A stretch of 47,734 nt of DNA from Persephonella sp. (GTDB lineage: Bacteria > Aquificota > Aquificia > Aquificales > Hydrogenothermaceae): contig JAUZSJ010000023.1 in the NCBI GenBank assembly GCA_030949555.1, positions 1-47,734 on the forward strand, given 5' to 3'. The notes beneath the pieces are model-generated. The model saw only the letters and a list, made by a program, of their open reading frames with translations, was not told the origin of the DNA and ran no database searches. Each line of letters begins with the position of its first letter. The stretch's first letter is position 1. Of the stretch, positions 16,776 through 26,922 are shown in pieces. The translations under genes were made by a program, and so were the position numbers.

Positions 16776-19700
16776 ATGAATAAACTAAGACAGTTAATAA
16801 GAGAAAAGGTCCTGGTTATAGACGGTGCTATGGGGACTATGATTCAGTCTATGATTGTTCCTATGGATGCATGGCAGGGAAAAGTAGGGTGTAACGAGAT
16901 ACTGAATGTGAGAGCACCACAGATAATAAAATCTATACACGAAAAGTATGCACAGGCAGGGGCAGACCTGATAAAAACAAACACATTTGGTGCTCTTCCG
17001 TGGGTTCTTGAGGAGTATGGGATAGGAGACAGAGCTTACGAACTTGCCAGAGCTGGAGCACAACTGGTTCGTCAGGTATGTGATAAATACTCAAGCCGGG
17101 AAAAACCCCGTTTTGTTGCAGGCTCCTTAGGTCCCGGAACAAAACTGCCCTCACTGGGACATATCCATTATGACGAGATGTATCAGGGATACAAAGTTAC
17201 AGCAAAAGGTCTGATTGACGGTGGCGTTGATGTTTTTCTGTTAGAGACATTTCAGGACCCCCTTCAGATAAAAGCTGCCCTCCATGCAGTTCAAGATGCC
17301 TCAAAGGAAGCAGGGAAAGACATTCCTGTTATGGTTTCTGCAACCATAGAGCTTACAGGAACAATGCTTATTGGAACAGATGCACAGACTTTAGCAGTTA
17401 TAATGGAACCATTTGATGTACTTTCCTTAGGTTTCAACTGTGGAACAGGTCCCGACCAGATAGAAAAACATCTTAAAATCCTCTCTCAGGTATGGGACAG
17501 GCCCATATCTATTCATTCCAATGCTGGACTACCGGAAAACAGGGGAGGACATACATACTATCCTATGGGGGCTGAAGAGTTTGCAGAAAAAGAGAGCAGG
17601 TTTTTAGAGTTTGATGGCGTTGCTGTTGTTGGGGGGTGCTGTGGAACAACACCTGCCCACATAAAGGCCTTAGCAGAAAAGGTGAAAGGTAGAAGACCAA
17701 AACCACCCAACGGAAAACAGCCTAAAGCTCTTGCCTCCCTTTATGGTATCCAGCCACTTAAACAACAACCTCCACCTTTTTTAGTTGGAGAGCGGACAAA
17801 CGCTACAGGTTCAAAAAAGTTCAGAGAACTGCTCCTTGCAGAGGATTACGACGCTATTCTGTCTGTTGCACAGGAACAGGTTAAGGCTGGTTCCCATGCC
17901 CTTGATGTATCAGTAAACTTTGCAGGAAGGGACGAAGTTAAAGATATGAAGGCGATTATCAGCCGTTTTAACGAAAAGATACCAGTTCCCCTTATGCCTG
18001 ACTCAACACAGCCTGAGGCATTAGAAGAAGCCCTTAAACTGATTGGAGGAAAGCCTATTCTCAACTCTGCAAACTTAGAAGATGGGGAAGAGAAGTTTGA
18101 CAGAATATGTCAGCTTGCAAAAAGATTTGGCAGTGCTGTTGTTCTTCTGACCATAGATGAGAAAGGAATGGCAAAAACAAAGGAGAGGAAGATAGAAATC
18201 GCCGAAAGAATGTATAAGCGGGCAACACAGAAACACGGCCTCAGTCCTGAAGACTTAGTATTTGACGTTCTGACCTTTACGGTAGGTTCAGGAGACGAAG
18301 AGTATAGAGATGCAGCTGTCCAGACAATAGAAGCAATAAAGGAAATAAAGAAAAGACATCCAGAGGTTGGATTTGTTTTAGGAATATCTAATGTATCCTT
18401 TGGTCTTGAAACGTCAGCAAGGAAGTATCTGAACTCTGTATTCCTCCACCACTGTGTTCAGGCTGGTCTGACCATGGCAATAGTTAATCCAAAACATCTC
18501 ATCCCCTACCACAAAATTTCTGAAGAAGACAGAAAGGTTTGTGAAAATCTGCTGTTTAATGTGTGGGAAAACGGAGAAGACCCTTTATTTAAGTTTATAC
18601 AGCACTTTTCAGGCAGAAAAGGAACAGGCAGTTCTCAGCAGGATGAAGAGCTTTCAAGACTGCCTTTGGATGAAAGAATAAAAAAACTGCTGATAGATGG
18701 TGAAAAAGACAGATTGATAAAAACAGTGGAGGAAGCAAGGCAGACAATACCTCCAGAAAAAATTATAAATGAGATACTTATAGATGGAATGAAAATTGTT
18801 GGAGACCTGTTTGGTGAAGGGAAGATGCAGCTTCCTTTCGTTTTGCAGTCAGCAGAGGCAATGAAGGCAGCAGTAGATTACCTCAATCAGTATCTTCCTA
18901 AGAAAAAGAAAATAAGCAGGCAACACTGGTACTGGGAACAGTAAAAGGAGATGTTCACGATGTTGGTAAAAATCTTGTTGACATAATTCTTACCAACAAT
19001 GGATTTAAGGTTGTCAACATCGGTATAAAGACAGAGTTAGACGATTTTCTGAGAGCATATGAAAAGCACAATGCTGATGCTATAGGGATGAGCGGACTGC
19101 TTGTAAAGTCAACATTAGAGATGAAAAACAATCTTGAAGAGATGAAAAAAAGAGGATTAAAAGTTCCAGTTCTCCTTGGAGGAGCGGCACTGAACAAAAA
19201 GTTTGTTGACGAGTTCTGCAGACCTGTTTATGATGGACCTGTTTTTTACTGCAGAGATGCATTTGATGGAATAGAAGCAATGACAAGGATAGAAAAATGG
19301 GACGGCAAATCTCCTTTAGACACAGATTTGGGACACAAAGAGGAGGAAGAGGTTGTAAGAACAGCACCTGAAAAAAAACTGAATATTCCTCCTGTATCCC
19401 AGATAAAGATGCCAGACATGAGTATTCCTGTTCCCACTCCACCATTCTGGGGAAGGAAAGTATGGATACACCCTGAGATGGAAGATAAAAAGCTATACAG
19501 ATACATACAGAATCTTGCATTTGAATGGATAAACAAAGGAGGACTGTTTAAAAGGGCATGGGGATACAGGAGAGGAAACAAAAGTCGTGAAGAGTATGAA
19601 AAACTGAAAAAAGAAGAAATAATTCCAACATTTGAGAGATTAAAAAAACTTCTGATAGAAGAAGATTTGTTCCGGCCTCTAATCATTTACGGATACTGGC

Positions 19701-20326
19701 CCTGCCGCTCTAATTTTCCATCAGAAAGGGAGGAAAACAGAGAGTGCTCTCTCATAATATTTCCAGAAACAGAAGGGTGGAATTCGGAAGAAGAGGTTAA
19801 CAGAGAGCCTTTAGAGAGTATAATAGGAACAGCAGAAGTTATCTTTAACTTTCCCCGTTCGGCCAAACCTCCTTACAGATGTATAGCTGATTACTTCCAT
19901 TCAGACAGACATGACGTTGTGGCATTTACAGTTGTTTCTGCAGGAAGCAGACTTTCAGAGTATGAAAATCAGCTGTTTAAAAAAGGAAAGTATAAAGAAT
20001 ACCATCTCATTCATGGGCTTGGTGTTGAGCTTGCTGAGGCACTTGCTGAGATTGTTCACAAGCAGATAAGAATTGAGCTTGGAATTGCAAAAGGAGAAGG
20101 GGAGAGCCTTGAAGATGTTAACTGGCAGATTAGAAGGTATCAGGGGGCAAGATACTCTCCCGGTTATCCTGCCTGTCCAGACCTTCAGCTTAACGAGAAG
20201 ATATTTTCACTGCTAAAGCCTGAGGAGTTTGGACTGCATCTTACAGAAAACTTTCTAATTGTTCCTGAGCAGTCAACAGATGCAGTTATTGTCTATCACC
20301 CGGAGGCTAACTACTTTGCTGTTTAA
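16776..20326 (+). CDS. metH: Cobalamin-dependent methionine synthase, one frameshift
   Basis: MetH transfers methyl from 5-methyltetrahydrofolate to homocysteine. All four modules are visible in about 1,180 residues: the homocysteine/zinc domain (start MNKLRQLIREKVLVIDGAMG, zinc cysteines in VVGGCCGTTP), the folate domain (GERTNATGSKKFRELL), the B12 domain with GDVHDVGKN (DxHxxG, histidine ligand to cobalt), and the reactivation domain ending in RYSPGYPACPD. The frame shifts near 18930, just before the B12 domain. CAAGGGAGAAGTT precedes the ATG. Its 3' end overlaps the convergent lipoprotein gene by a few bases. Confidence 0.96.
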
Positions 20327-20909
20327 TCGCAGTGTTCAACACATATTCTTTTTATCTCAACTCTGCCTCCACATCCCTGATAACAGGCATCATACAGCTC
20401 CTTACATCCACAGTCGCAGGAGCATGCCTGTCTTTCCTTTTCAGAACAGTTTCAAAGTCAACCTTTGAAGGTTTCTGTGGAGGGACAGGTTTCTGGGATT
20501 CAATAGATTTGATTTTCTTTTTCAGGTAATCCCTTCTCTGACAGGCTTCCTTATCTTTATACTGGGAGCAGATTTTTGAATAAAACTGGTAATCTTTTCT
20601 ATATGTGCTGAGCTGTTTGTTGTAAGCTTCTAACTCTTTCAGATAGCCGTCGTATTTTCTGTAATACCTGTTAAGGTTTATTTGATATTCATCTTCCAAC
20701 TGGATGTATATCTTTTTGGCTCTATCAATAGATTCCTGTAGACATTTATGATAGTTTTTCTGGCAGCTGTCCTGACATTGTGTGAACTCTCTGTCACACT
20801 CTCTTAAACAGTTTTTATCAGAGGGAGGATGGTATATCTTTTCTACTCTGTATTTAGGGGAGCATGCTACTATGAATATAATAAACATTAAAACTGCAAT
20901 TTTGAACAT
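20323..20909 (-). CDS. Cysteine-rich coiled-coil lipoprotein, one frameshift
   Basis: The lipobox is in FIIFIVACSPK. After it comes a cluster of Cys pairs (NCLRECDREFTQCQDSCQ), a charged helical middle rich in Tyr and Lys, and a second Cys cluster. As given, the tail reads to a false end; a shift near 20420 gives CSCDCGCKELYDACYQGCGG and RICVEHCD, stopping at 20323-20325. The many paired cysteines suggest disulfides or metal binding in the periplasm. I do not recognise a family. Confidence 0.65.
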
Positions 20910-21006
20910 ATCTGCCTTTAAATTTTGTTTTTATTAATCTTAATGGCTGTCTAAATTTTGAGCAAGAGTTATATTACCGGTTATACTATGTGTGTGAGGT
21001 GTAGTA

Positions 21007-21684
21007 GTGATACTGTTAGATGAAAAGATATGGTTTCCTGAGCCTGAAACTGCTCGGGAGATTATCCCCTTGCTGTGGGAGGAGACCTGTCTCCTGAAAG
21101 GTTAATCTTTGCCTACTCTTTAGGAATATTTCCCTGGTATTCAGAGGGAGAGCCTATCCTGTGGTGGTCTCCTGACCCGAGGATGGTTCTGTTTCCACAG
21201 AATCTGAAAGTATCAAGAAGCCTGAAAAAAATTTTAAAGAAAAATATCTTCCAGATAGAGTTTGATACAGAGTTTGAAAGGGTGATAAACATGTGTGCCT
21301 CAGTAAAGAGAAAAGGTCAGACAGGAACATGGATAACACCTGAGATGGTTGAGGCTTATACACAGCTTCACAGACTTGGATTTGCCCACAGTGTTGAGGT
21401 GTATAAAGATGGAGAGCTTGTTGGGGGGCTGTATGGAGTTTCTTTAGGTGGTGTATTTTTTGGGGAGTCTATGTTTCACACTGTCCCTGATGCTTCAAAG
21501 GTTGCTTTTGTCCATCTGGTTGAAAGGCTAAAGCAGTGGAACTTTGATATGATAGACTGTCAGCAGCTCAACGCCTTACATGGCAAGATTTGGAGCTGTT
21601 GAGATTTCCCGTAAAGAGTTTTTAGACAGACTTAAACATTCTTTAAAAAGACCTACAAAAACAGGAAAATGGGGGAGGAATTAA
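21007..21684 (+). CDS. aat: Leucyl/phenylalanyl-tRNA-protein transferase, two frameshifts
   Basis: Aat adds Leu or Phe to N-terminal Arg/Lys of proteins, marking them for ClpAP-type proteolysis. The signature [20 protein letters not shown], then [31 protein letters not shown] and (after a shift) [10 protein letters not shown] are present. Frames change near 21068 and 21588. The start is taken as GTG 21007 (GAGGT upstream), giving [25 protein letters not shown] inverted repeat (21671-21690) over the stop could be a weak terminator. Confidence 0.9.
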
Positions 21685-21695
21685 TCCCCCAGATT

Positions 21696-21830
21696 TTAGA
21701 AATGACGTTTAAGCAGTTCTGGTCTGATTTTTATTTTTTTGATAAGTATTTTCTGAAGTAATGGCCTTCCATTCTTGTCTGACAGTAAGGGTTTAACAGG
21801 TATCCTTGCAGATGGTTTTTTATAGTTTTA
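21696..21830 (-). pseudogene. Gene fragment beside the CRISPR array
   Basis: On the minus strand a 44-codon open stretch reads ARIPVKPLLSDKNGRP, then LLQKILIKKIKIRPELLKRHF and a stop at 21696-21698. Composition looks like real protein (basic, structured C-terminus), but there is no start codon, an in-frame TAA precedes it, and the first CRISPR repeat begins 28 bp further. It may be the 3' remnant of a gene cut off when the array arose or moved. The family is not recognised. Confidence 0.35.
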
Positions 21831-21858
21831 TAGTTTTGTGAACCAATAAGGAAACTCC

Positions 21859-22413
21859 GTTTCAATTCCTTATAGGCACGCTAAAAAACGGGGTTTTTTT
21901 CTATTTTGGTGCATTGTGGTTTCTTGTTTCAATTCCTTATAGGCACGCTAAAAACATAATCATAAATTCTCATAATACTTACCTCCATTTTTGTTTCAAT
22001 TCCTTATAGGCACGCTAAAAACTTTGCTTACATGTCACGATACTTCTGTATAATGTTCAATGTTTCAATTCCTTATAGGCACGCTAAAAACCCAAGATTA
22101 AAATTTTCTACGACATCGAAGAAGAGGTGTTTCAATTCCTTATAGGCACGCTAAAACTAGTCATTAAAGCCTTCTCAGATTATAAGATGCTAGACATAAC
22201 TATATACTGTTTCAATTCCTTATAGGCACGCTAAAAACATAAACAAGAATCTCAGAAATTATGTGTTTCAATTCCTTATAGGCACGCTAAAAACATTATC
22301 ATTCATTTGCATGAGTGTTTCAATTCCTTATAGGCACGCTAAAAACACGGATAATGCAATATGCATAAGATTAGATATGACTAGTTTCAATTCCTTATAG
22401 GCACGCTAAAAAC
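21859..22413 (-). CRISPR. CRISPR array, nine 30-nt repeats, no adjacent cas genes
   Basis: The plus-strand repeat begins GTTTCAATTCCTTATAGG and ends CACGCTAAAAAC. Repeats start at 21859, 21926, 21993, 22062, 22129, 22209, 22265, 22317 and 22384. All are identical except the first (one extra A) and the fifth (one A short). Spacer lengths are 36, 37, 39, 37, 51, 26, 22 and 37. Orientation: the reverse complement ends ATTGAAAC, the usual 8-nt 5' handle of crRNAs from type I-B/III systems, and an AT-rich leader with a good promoter lies at the high-coordinate end, so I read it on the minus strand. No cas gene is found on either side. Confidence 0.97.
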
Positions 22414-22600
22414 CCTGAAATCTATTTCCTATTCTGTTGTCAAGAAACCATTGTAAAATTTAGTTGATTTTAAATATACAGAAAACTACAAATTCTGTCA
22501 AATGAAGTTAATTTTCTGTCAACCTCCAATCCTGCAAAAAACATGGGACATCGACAAATTATTGATATACAAGGCTAAAAATCTGATTTTTACTATTTCA
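22414..22600 (-). promoter_or_regulatory. CRISPR leader with promoter
   Basis: This AT-rich, gene-free sequence lies upstream of the first repeat on the minus strand. A strong promoter is present: TTGACA (22496-22501), 17-nt spacer, TATATT (22473-22478), giving a start about 50 nt before the first repeat. A second TTGACAG lies exactly 21 bp upstream (22517-22522), so TTGACAGAA-type sequence is repeated two helical turns apart, a possible protein-binding pair. Confidence 0.65.
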
Positions 22601-22637
22601 ATCTATGAAAATGAGTCTCAAAAATAGCTAAATTTTA

Positions 22638-22653
22638 GGGGTCGACAGACCCC
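22638..22653 (-). terminator. Hairpin downstream of bcp, possible terminator
   Basis: GGGGTC/GACCCC closes a 4-nt loop. On the minus strand it is followed by TAAAATTTAG, a weak T tract. It separates the bcp transcript from the CRISPR leader. Confidence 0.45.
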
Positions 22654-22711
22654 TGACAAATCTGGTGAATATAGGTGTAAATCTAAAGTTTAGACTGAGT
22701 CTGAGTTAATT

Positions 22712-23194
22712 CTATGTCAGTTTTTCTAACTCTTCAACAACCTTTGCCACGTGTCCTTTTGCCTTAACATTTTTCCATTTTTTAATAACAGTTCCATCTG
22801 GAGCTATTATGTAGGTTGACCTGATAACTCCTTTTGTTATCCTGCCGTACATCTTTTTTTCTCCATAAGCGTCATAGCTCTGTAAAACTTTCTTTTCAGG
22901 GTCTGAAAGCAGATAAAAGTTTAGATTATATTTCTCCTTAAATTTTTTGTGGCTGTTTATACTGTCTGGGCTCACTCCAACAACAACTGCTTTTCCTGAT
23001 AAAACATTAAGATTGTCCCTGAAATCACAGGCTTCTGTTGTGCATCCGGGAGTGTTATCTTTTGGATAAAAATAAAGTATCAGATATTTTCCTTCAGAAA
23101 GCAGGTCTTTCAGGCATATATTTTTTTCTTCCCCTTCTGGTGTCAGTCCTTCTAAACAAAAATCTGGAGCTTTATCTCCTTCTTTTATTGGCAT
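22712..23194 (-). CDS. bcp: Thiol peroxidase of the Bcp/PrxQ family
   Basis: It reduces peroxides with thioredoxin-type donors. The peroxidatic Cys sits in YPKDNTPGCTTEACDF, with the second Cys five residues later, the alpha-helical resolving position of two-Cys PrxQ. It is intact at 160 residues. AAAGGAGGGTTGAAAAA precedes the ATG at 23194. It is last in a minus-strand run after arsC (49 bp gap), which fits protection from arsenic-linked oxidative stress. Confidence 0.94.
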   Translation of the reverse strand: MPIKEGDKAPDFCLEGLTPEGEEKNICLKDLLSEGKYLILYFYPKDNTPGCTTEACDFRDNLNVLSGKAVVVGVSPDSINSHKKFKEKYNLNFYLLSDPEKKVLQSYDAYGEKKMYGRITKGVIRSTYIIAPDGTVIKKWKNVKAKGHVAKVVEELEKLT

Positions 23195-23243
23195 TTTTTC
23201 AACCCTCCTTTTTTTAACAATATTACAGCTGAATCTGTGGGTA

Positions 23244-23666
23244 TTAAATGTTTTTTATCAGGTTTTCCACTTTTTCCTGTATAGTATCTCTTATTTTGCG
23301 AAAAGTCTGTAGTTTTTCTTCCTCAGTTCCTTCTGCCTTTGCTGGGTCTGGCAGTCCCCAGTGATAGGTATTTGCATTAGGCACAACAGGACAGTTTTCT
23401 GCTGCATCACCGCAGAGAGTTATGACGTAGTCAAGCTCTTTCAATGGAATTTCTTCTAATGATTTTGACCTGTTTTTAGAGATATCTATTCCTTTTTCTT
23501 CCATAACTCTAATTGCAAGTGGGTGAACATATCCAGATGGGTTAGAGCCTGCAGAGTAAATTTCTATATCTTTGCCAAGTTTCTCTGCATAATATTTACC
23601 AAAACCTTCTGCCATCTGGCTCCTTGCTGAGTTTCCAGTGCATATAAATCCAATTTTAATTGTCAT
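23244..23666 (-). CDS. arsC: Thioredoxin-coupled arsenate reductase (low-MW phosphatase fold)
   Basis: It begins MTIKIGFICTGNSARSQMAEG; CTGNSARS is the phosphatase-type P loop with the first catalytic Cys. TLCGDAAENCPVVP holds the other two redox cysteines, so the triple-cysteine relay of the pI258-type enzyme is complete. It is intact at 140 residues. No arsenite pump (arsB/acr3) lies in the window; arsR is two genes upstream. Confidence 0.93.
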   Translation of the reverse strand: MTIKIGFICTGNSARSQMAEGFGKYYAEKLGKDIEIYSAGSNPSGYVHPLAIRVMEEKGIDISKNRSKSLEEIPLKELDYVITLCGDAAENCPVVPNANTYHWGLPDPAKAEGTEEEKLQTFRKIRDTIQEKVENLIKNI

Positions 23667-23681
23667 CTCTTATCCTCTATT

Positions 23682-23960
23682 TTAAAGCTCTTTTTTAGAC
23701 CTTGCCATTGCTTCTTTTATTTTTTCTTCTGTTAAATCGCCTTTTATCTCTATTTTTGCTCTGCCATTTTCAGTCTTAAAGTCTATAAACTGAACTTTCT
23801 GTTTTGTTTCTTCACTCATACAATCATATTTTCCAGTCTGGCAGTTATCTGCTATCTCTTTTAATTTTTCTGCCTCAACAGAGCTGTCAATAACCTCTAT
23901 TACAACTCCCTCTTCTGTTTTCCTGACCTGACTTTTACATCTTTTATAGTTCTATAACAT
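23682..23960 (-). CDS. Small unknown protein of the arsenic operon, frameshifted N-terminus
   Basis: A readable frame gives KTEEGVVIEVIDSSVEAEKL, then NCQTGKYDCMSEETKQKVQF and a stop at 23682-23684; about 92 residues, acidic, soluble. The first codons as given read M-L-stop, but one inserted base gives MCYRTIKDVKVR, so a simple error is likely. AAGGAGAA precedes the ATG at 23960. A Cys near the start and the CxxxxxxC pair make it a candidate small metalloid-binding or ArsR-linked protein; no family is recognised. Confidence 0.55.
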
Positions 23961-24010
23961 TTCTCCTTCAAATTTTAATTAGTTAATATATAAAAAATTT
24001 TTTATACAAA

Positions 24011-24322
24011 CTATGTGACACAGGATAAATCTGATGGAGTTTTATCTAACTTAATACTTTTGATAAATTCAAGGTTTGCTAAAAGTATTGGATTTTCCTT
24101 ATCTAAGGAATAAAAAACCCATTTTCCTCTTTTTTCTGATTTGACAAGGTCTGTATCCCTTAAAATTCTTAAATGAAAAGACAGATTAGGTTGTGAAATG
24201 TTTAAAACAGGTAATAACTGGTATACGCAAAGTTCACCATTATCAGATAAAAGTTTTAATATTTTCAGTCTTATTTCGTCTGAAAGTGCGTAATATATCT
24301 GCTTCAGCTTTTTTTCATTCAC
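24011..24322 (-). CDS. arsR: ArsR/SmtB-family transcriptional repressor
   Basis: This is a winged-helix DNA-binding repressor of 103 residues: IYYALSDEIRLKILKLLSD, then ELCVYQLLPVLNISQPNLSFHLRILRD. The common arsenic-binding ELCVCDL motif here has only one Cys (ELCVYQL); another Cys lies near the C-terminus (LSCVT), so the sensing site may be non-standard. The start is GTG at 24322, sharing a base with the hisIE stop (translational coupling). It probably controls arsC and the small gene between them. Confidence 0.9.
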   Translation of the reverse strand: MNEKKLKQIYYALSDEIRLKILKLLSDNGELCVYQLLPVLNISQPNLSFHLRILRDTDLVKSEKRGKWVFYSLDKENPILLANLEFIKSIKLDKTPSDLSCVT

Positions 24323-24951
24323 TACTTATACCTTCTTAAAAGCTCATCCTGAATGTCTTCAAGTTTAACTCCAGAGTCTATAAGGGCAATGATAAGATGA
24401 AATATAAGGTCTGAGGCTTCGTATATTATTTCGTCTCTGTTTTTGTTTTTTAGTGCTATGACTGTTTCAACGGCTTCTTCACCTACCTTCTGGATTATTT
24501 TGTCTGAACCTTTTTTAAAAAGAGAAGCGACATAAGAACCTTCAGGTTTTTCTATCTTTCTCTGAGTTAGTTTCTGATAAAGAGCATGGAGTATCTCGTA
24601 TGCATCAGGTTTTTCTTCCTTCTCCATGTTTATATTTCTGTAAAAACAGCTCTCTTCCCCTGTGTGGCGGAGGCAACGCCGTAGTCTTTAACAAGATACA
24701 GAATACTGTCTTCATCGCAGTCTATCTTGATTTTGACTACTTTCTGTTTATTTCCTGAGGTTTCTCCTTTTATCCAGAGTTTTTCCTTGAGCGAGAGTAA
24801 TATGTGGCAAGGCCTGTCTCTATCGTTTTTCTACTGCTTCCCTGTTTGCATATGCCTGCATAAGAACTTTTCCTGTGTAATAGCTCTGGGTGATAACAGT
24901 AACAAGTCCTTCAGAGTTGAATTTTATCTTTTCCAGAATAGATTTATCCAA
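24322..24951 (-). CDS. hisI: Bifunctional phosphoribosyl-AMP cyclohydrolase/phosphoribosyl-ATP pyrophosphatase, frameshifted
   Basis: A HisI domain ([22 protein letters not shown], then [13 protein letters not shown] with metal-binding Cys/Asp) runs into a HisE domain ([20 protein letters not shown], then [12 protein letters not shown]). Correcting indels in 24660-24690 gives the HisI CHTG...SCF motif and an open frame into HisE, so this is one HisIE fusion catalysing steps 2 and 3 of histidine synthesis. The start is inferred as TTG 24951 (GAGGTAAACTTTCA upstream). Coupling to arsR is unusual and may simply reflect a shared promoter. Confidence 0.87.
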
Positions 24952-25028
24952 TGAAAGTTTACCTCTAATGGTTTATTATATATTTTAGCAAAAATTATAA
25001 CTTTAAAACCTGTGAATAAGGTGCGAAG

Positions 25029-26922
25029 ATGAAGAATTATACAGTTCTCAGCAGGTTAAATAACTATAAAGACCTGAAAAAACTCTCTGAAGAAGAGACA
25101 AAGATTCTGATAGATGAAATCAGAGATTACATAATTGATGTGACATCAAAGAATGGAGGCCATATAGGTCCTTCTCTGGGGGTTGTTGAGCTGACGGTTG
25201 CACTTCTAAAGGTGTTCAATCCAGAGGTAGACAGAATTGTGTGGGATATTGGACATCAGGCTTACTCCTGGAAAATTCTGACTGATAGAAAAAGCAGTTC
25301 AGAACACTCCGTCAGTATAAAGGAATATCAGGATTTCTAAAACGAAAGGAGAGCAGATACGACCATTTTGGGGCAGGACACAGCAGTACCTCCATATCTG
25401 CAGCCCTCGGTATGAGGAAGGCAAAGGACCTTCAGAAAAAGGTGGCTGGACTGTTACAGTTATAGGTGATGGGGCGATGACAGCAGGACAGGCTTTTGAG
25501 GGGCTTAACCACGCAGGCTGGTTAGACCCTGACAGATTTATTGTTATTCTAAACGATAATCAGATGTCTATATCTTCAAATGTTGGAGCTCTTTACACCT
25601 ACTTTAACAGGATAATAACAAATGAGGTGTTCCAGAAATCAAGGCAGACTCTAAAAGAGATTATAAAGAAACTGTTTGGTGAGTCAGGGGCTAAGTTGGC
25701 AAGGAAATTTGAAGAGTATGTGAAAGGACTTTTTGCGCCGGGAGTTATATTCGAGGAGCTTGGTTTTACCTATGTTGGAACAATAGATGGACATAATCTT
25801 CCTGAACTTGAAAAAACGCTGGAAAATGTCAAAAAGATGAGAGGTCCTATAATTGTCCATGTTCTTACTCAGAAGGGAAAAGGGTATAAACCAGCAGAAC
25901 AGAATCCAACACCTTTTCACGGAATATCTCCATTTGACAAGATAACAGGAACACCTATAAAAAAAGTTGGAACTCCTCCTTCGTGGAGTAAAGTTTTTGG
26001 ACAGGCTCTTGTTGAGCTTGCGGAAAATGACAACCGTATTGTTGCCATAACCCCTGCAATGAAGGAAGGCTCTGGTCTTACAGAGTTTGCAGACAGATTT
26101 CCAGACAGATTTTTTGACGTGGGAATTGCAGAACAGCACGCTGCAACATTTGCTGCAGGACTGGCTGCTGAAGGAATGAAGCCTGTCCTATCCTATTACT
26201 CAACATTCCTCCAGAGAGGTTACGACCAGATTATACACGATATAGCACTTCAGGGCCTGCCTGTCGTTATAGCAATAGACAGAGCAGGACTTGTTGGAGA
26301 GGATGGTCCAACCCATCACGGAGTTTACGATATATCCTTTTTAAGGGCTGTCCCAGATATTGTGATTTCTGCCCCTAAAGACCAGCAGGAGCTTAGAAAT
26401 CTCCTTTATACAGCCATATACTCAGACAGAGTTTTTGCAATCCGGTATCCGAGAGGTTCCACCACAGGGGAAAAGGGTGAAGGTTTTGAAAAAATTCCTG
26501 TAGGAAGCTGGGAGATAATAAAAGACGGTAAAGATGTTGTCATATTGGCTGTTGGAAAGTATGTTCAAAAAGCTGTGGAAACTGCAAAGGAACTGAGCAG
26601 ATATGGAATAAAGCCAACCATTGTAAATGCTAGATTTATCAGACCGTTTGATGAAAAGCTACTAAATCAGATTTTAAAAGGGCACCATTATGTGGTTACT
26701 ATGGAGGACGGGGCCTTAAATGGAGGATTCGGCTCAGCGATTGTGGAGTATGTGATGGACAACAGATTTTCTAACGAAGTTTTGAGATTTGGAATACCAG
26801 ACAGATTTGTTCAGCACGGCAAAATTTTACATTTAGAGGAAGAACTTGGTCTGATGCCTGTTCAGATGGGTAAGCGAATTAAAGAGTTTGTTACTCAACA
26901 AAATTACAAGGTGGTAGGTTAG
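25029..26922 (+). CDS. dxs: 1-Deoxy-D-xylulose-5-phosphate synthase, frameshifted
   Basis: Dxs joins pyruvate and glyceraldehyde 3-phosphate, the first step of the MEP isoprenoid pathway, with thiamine diphosphate. Visible are [20 protein letters not shown], the TPP site [18 protein letters not shown] with NDNQMS, and the transketolase C-domain from [13 protein letters not shown]. Frames shift near 25315 and 25440. Full length is about 630 residues. The 3' end overlaps the convergent DUF2203 gene by 4 bp. Confidence 0.95.

Noticed and set aside
22414-22711. Hidden cas genes next to the array
   Set aside because: No frame on either strand exceeds a few dozen codons here, and the neighbours are aat and bcp.
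24727-24954. Plus-strand ORF of 75 codons upstream of dxs
   Set aside because: It is antisense to the HisI half of hisIE, which shows clear family motifs on the minus strand.
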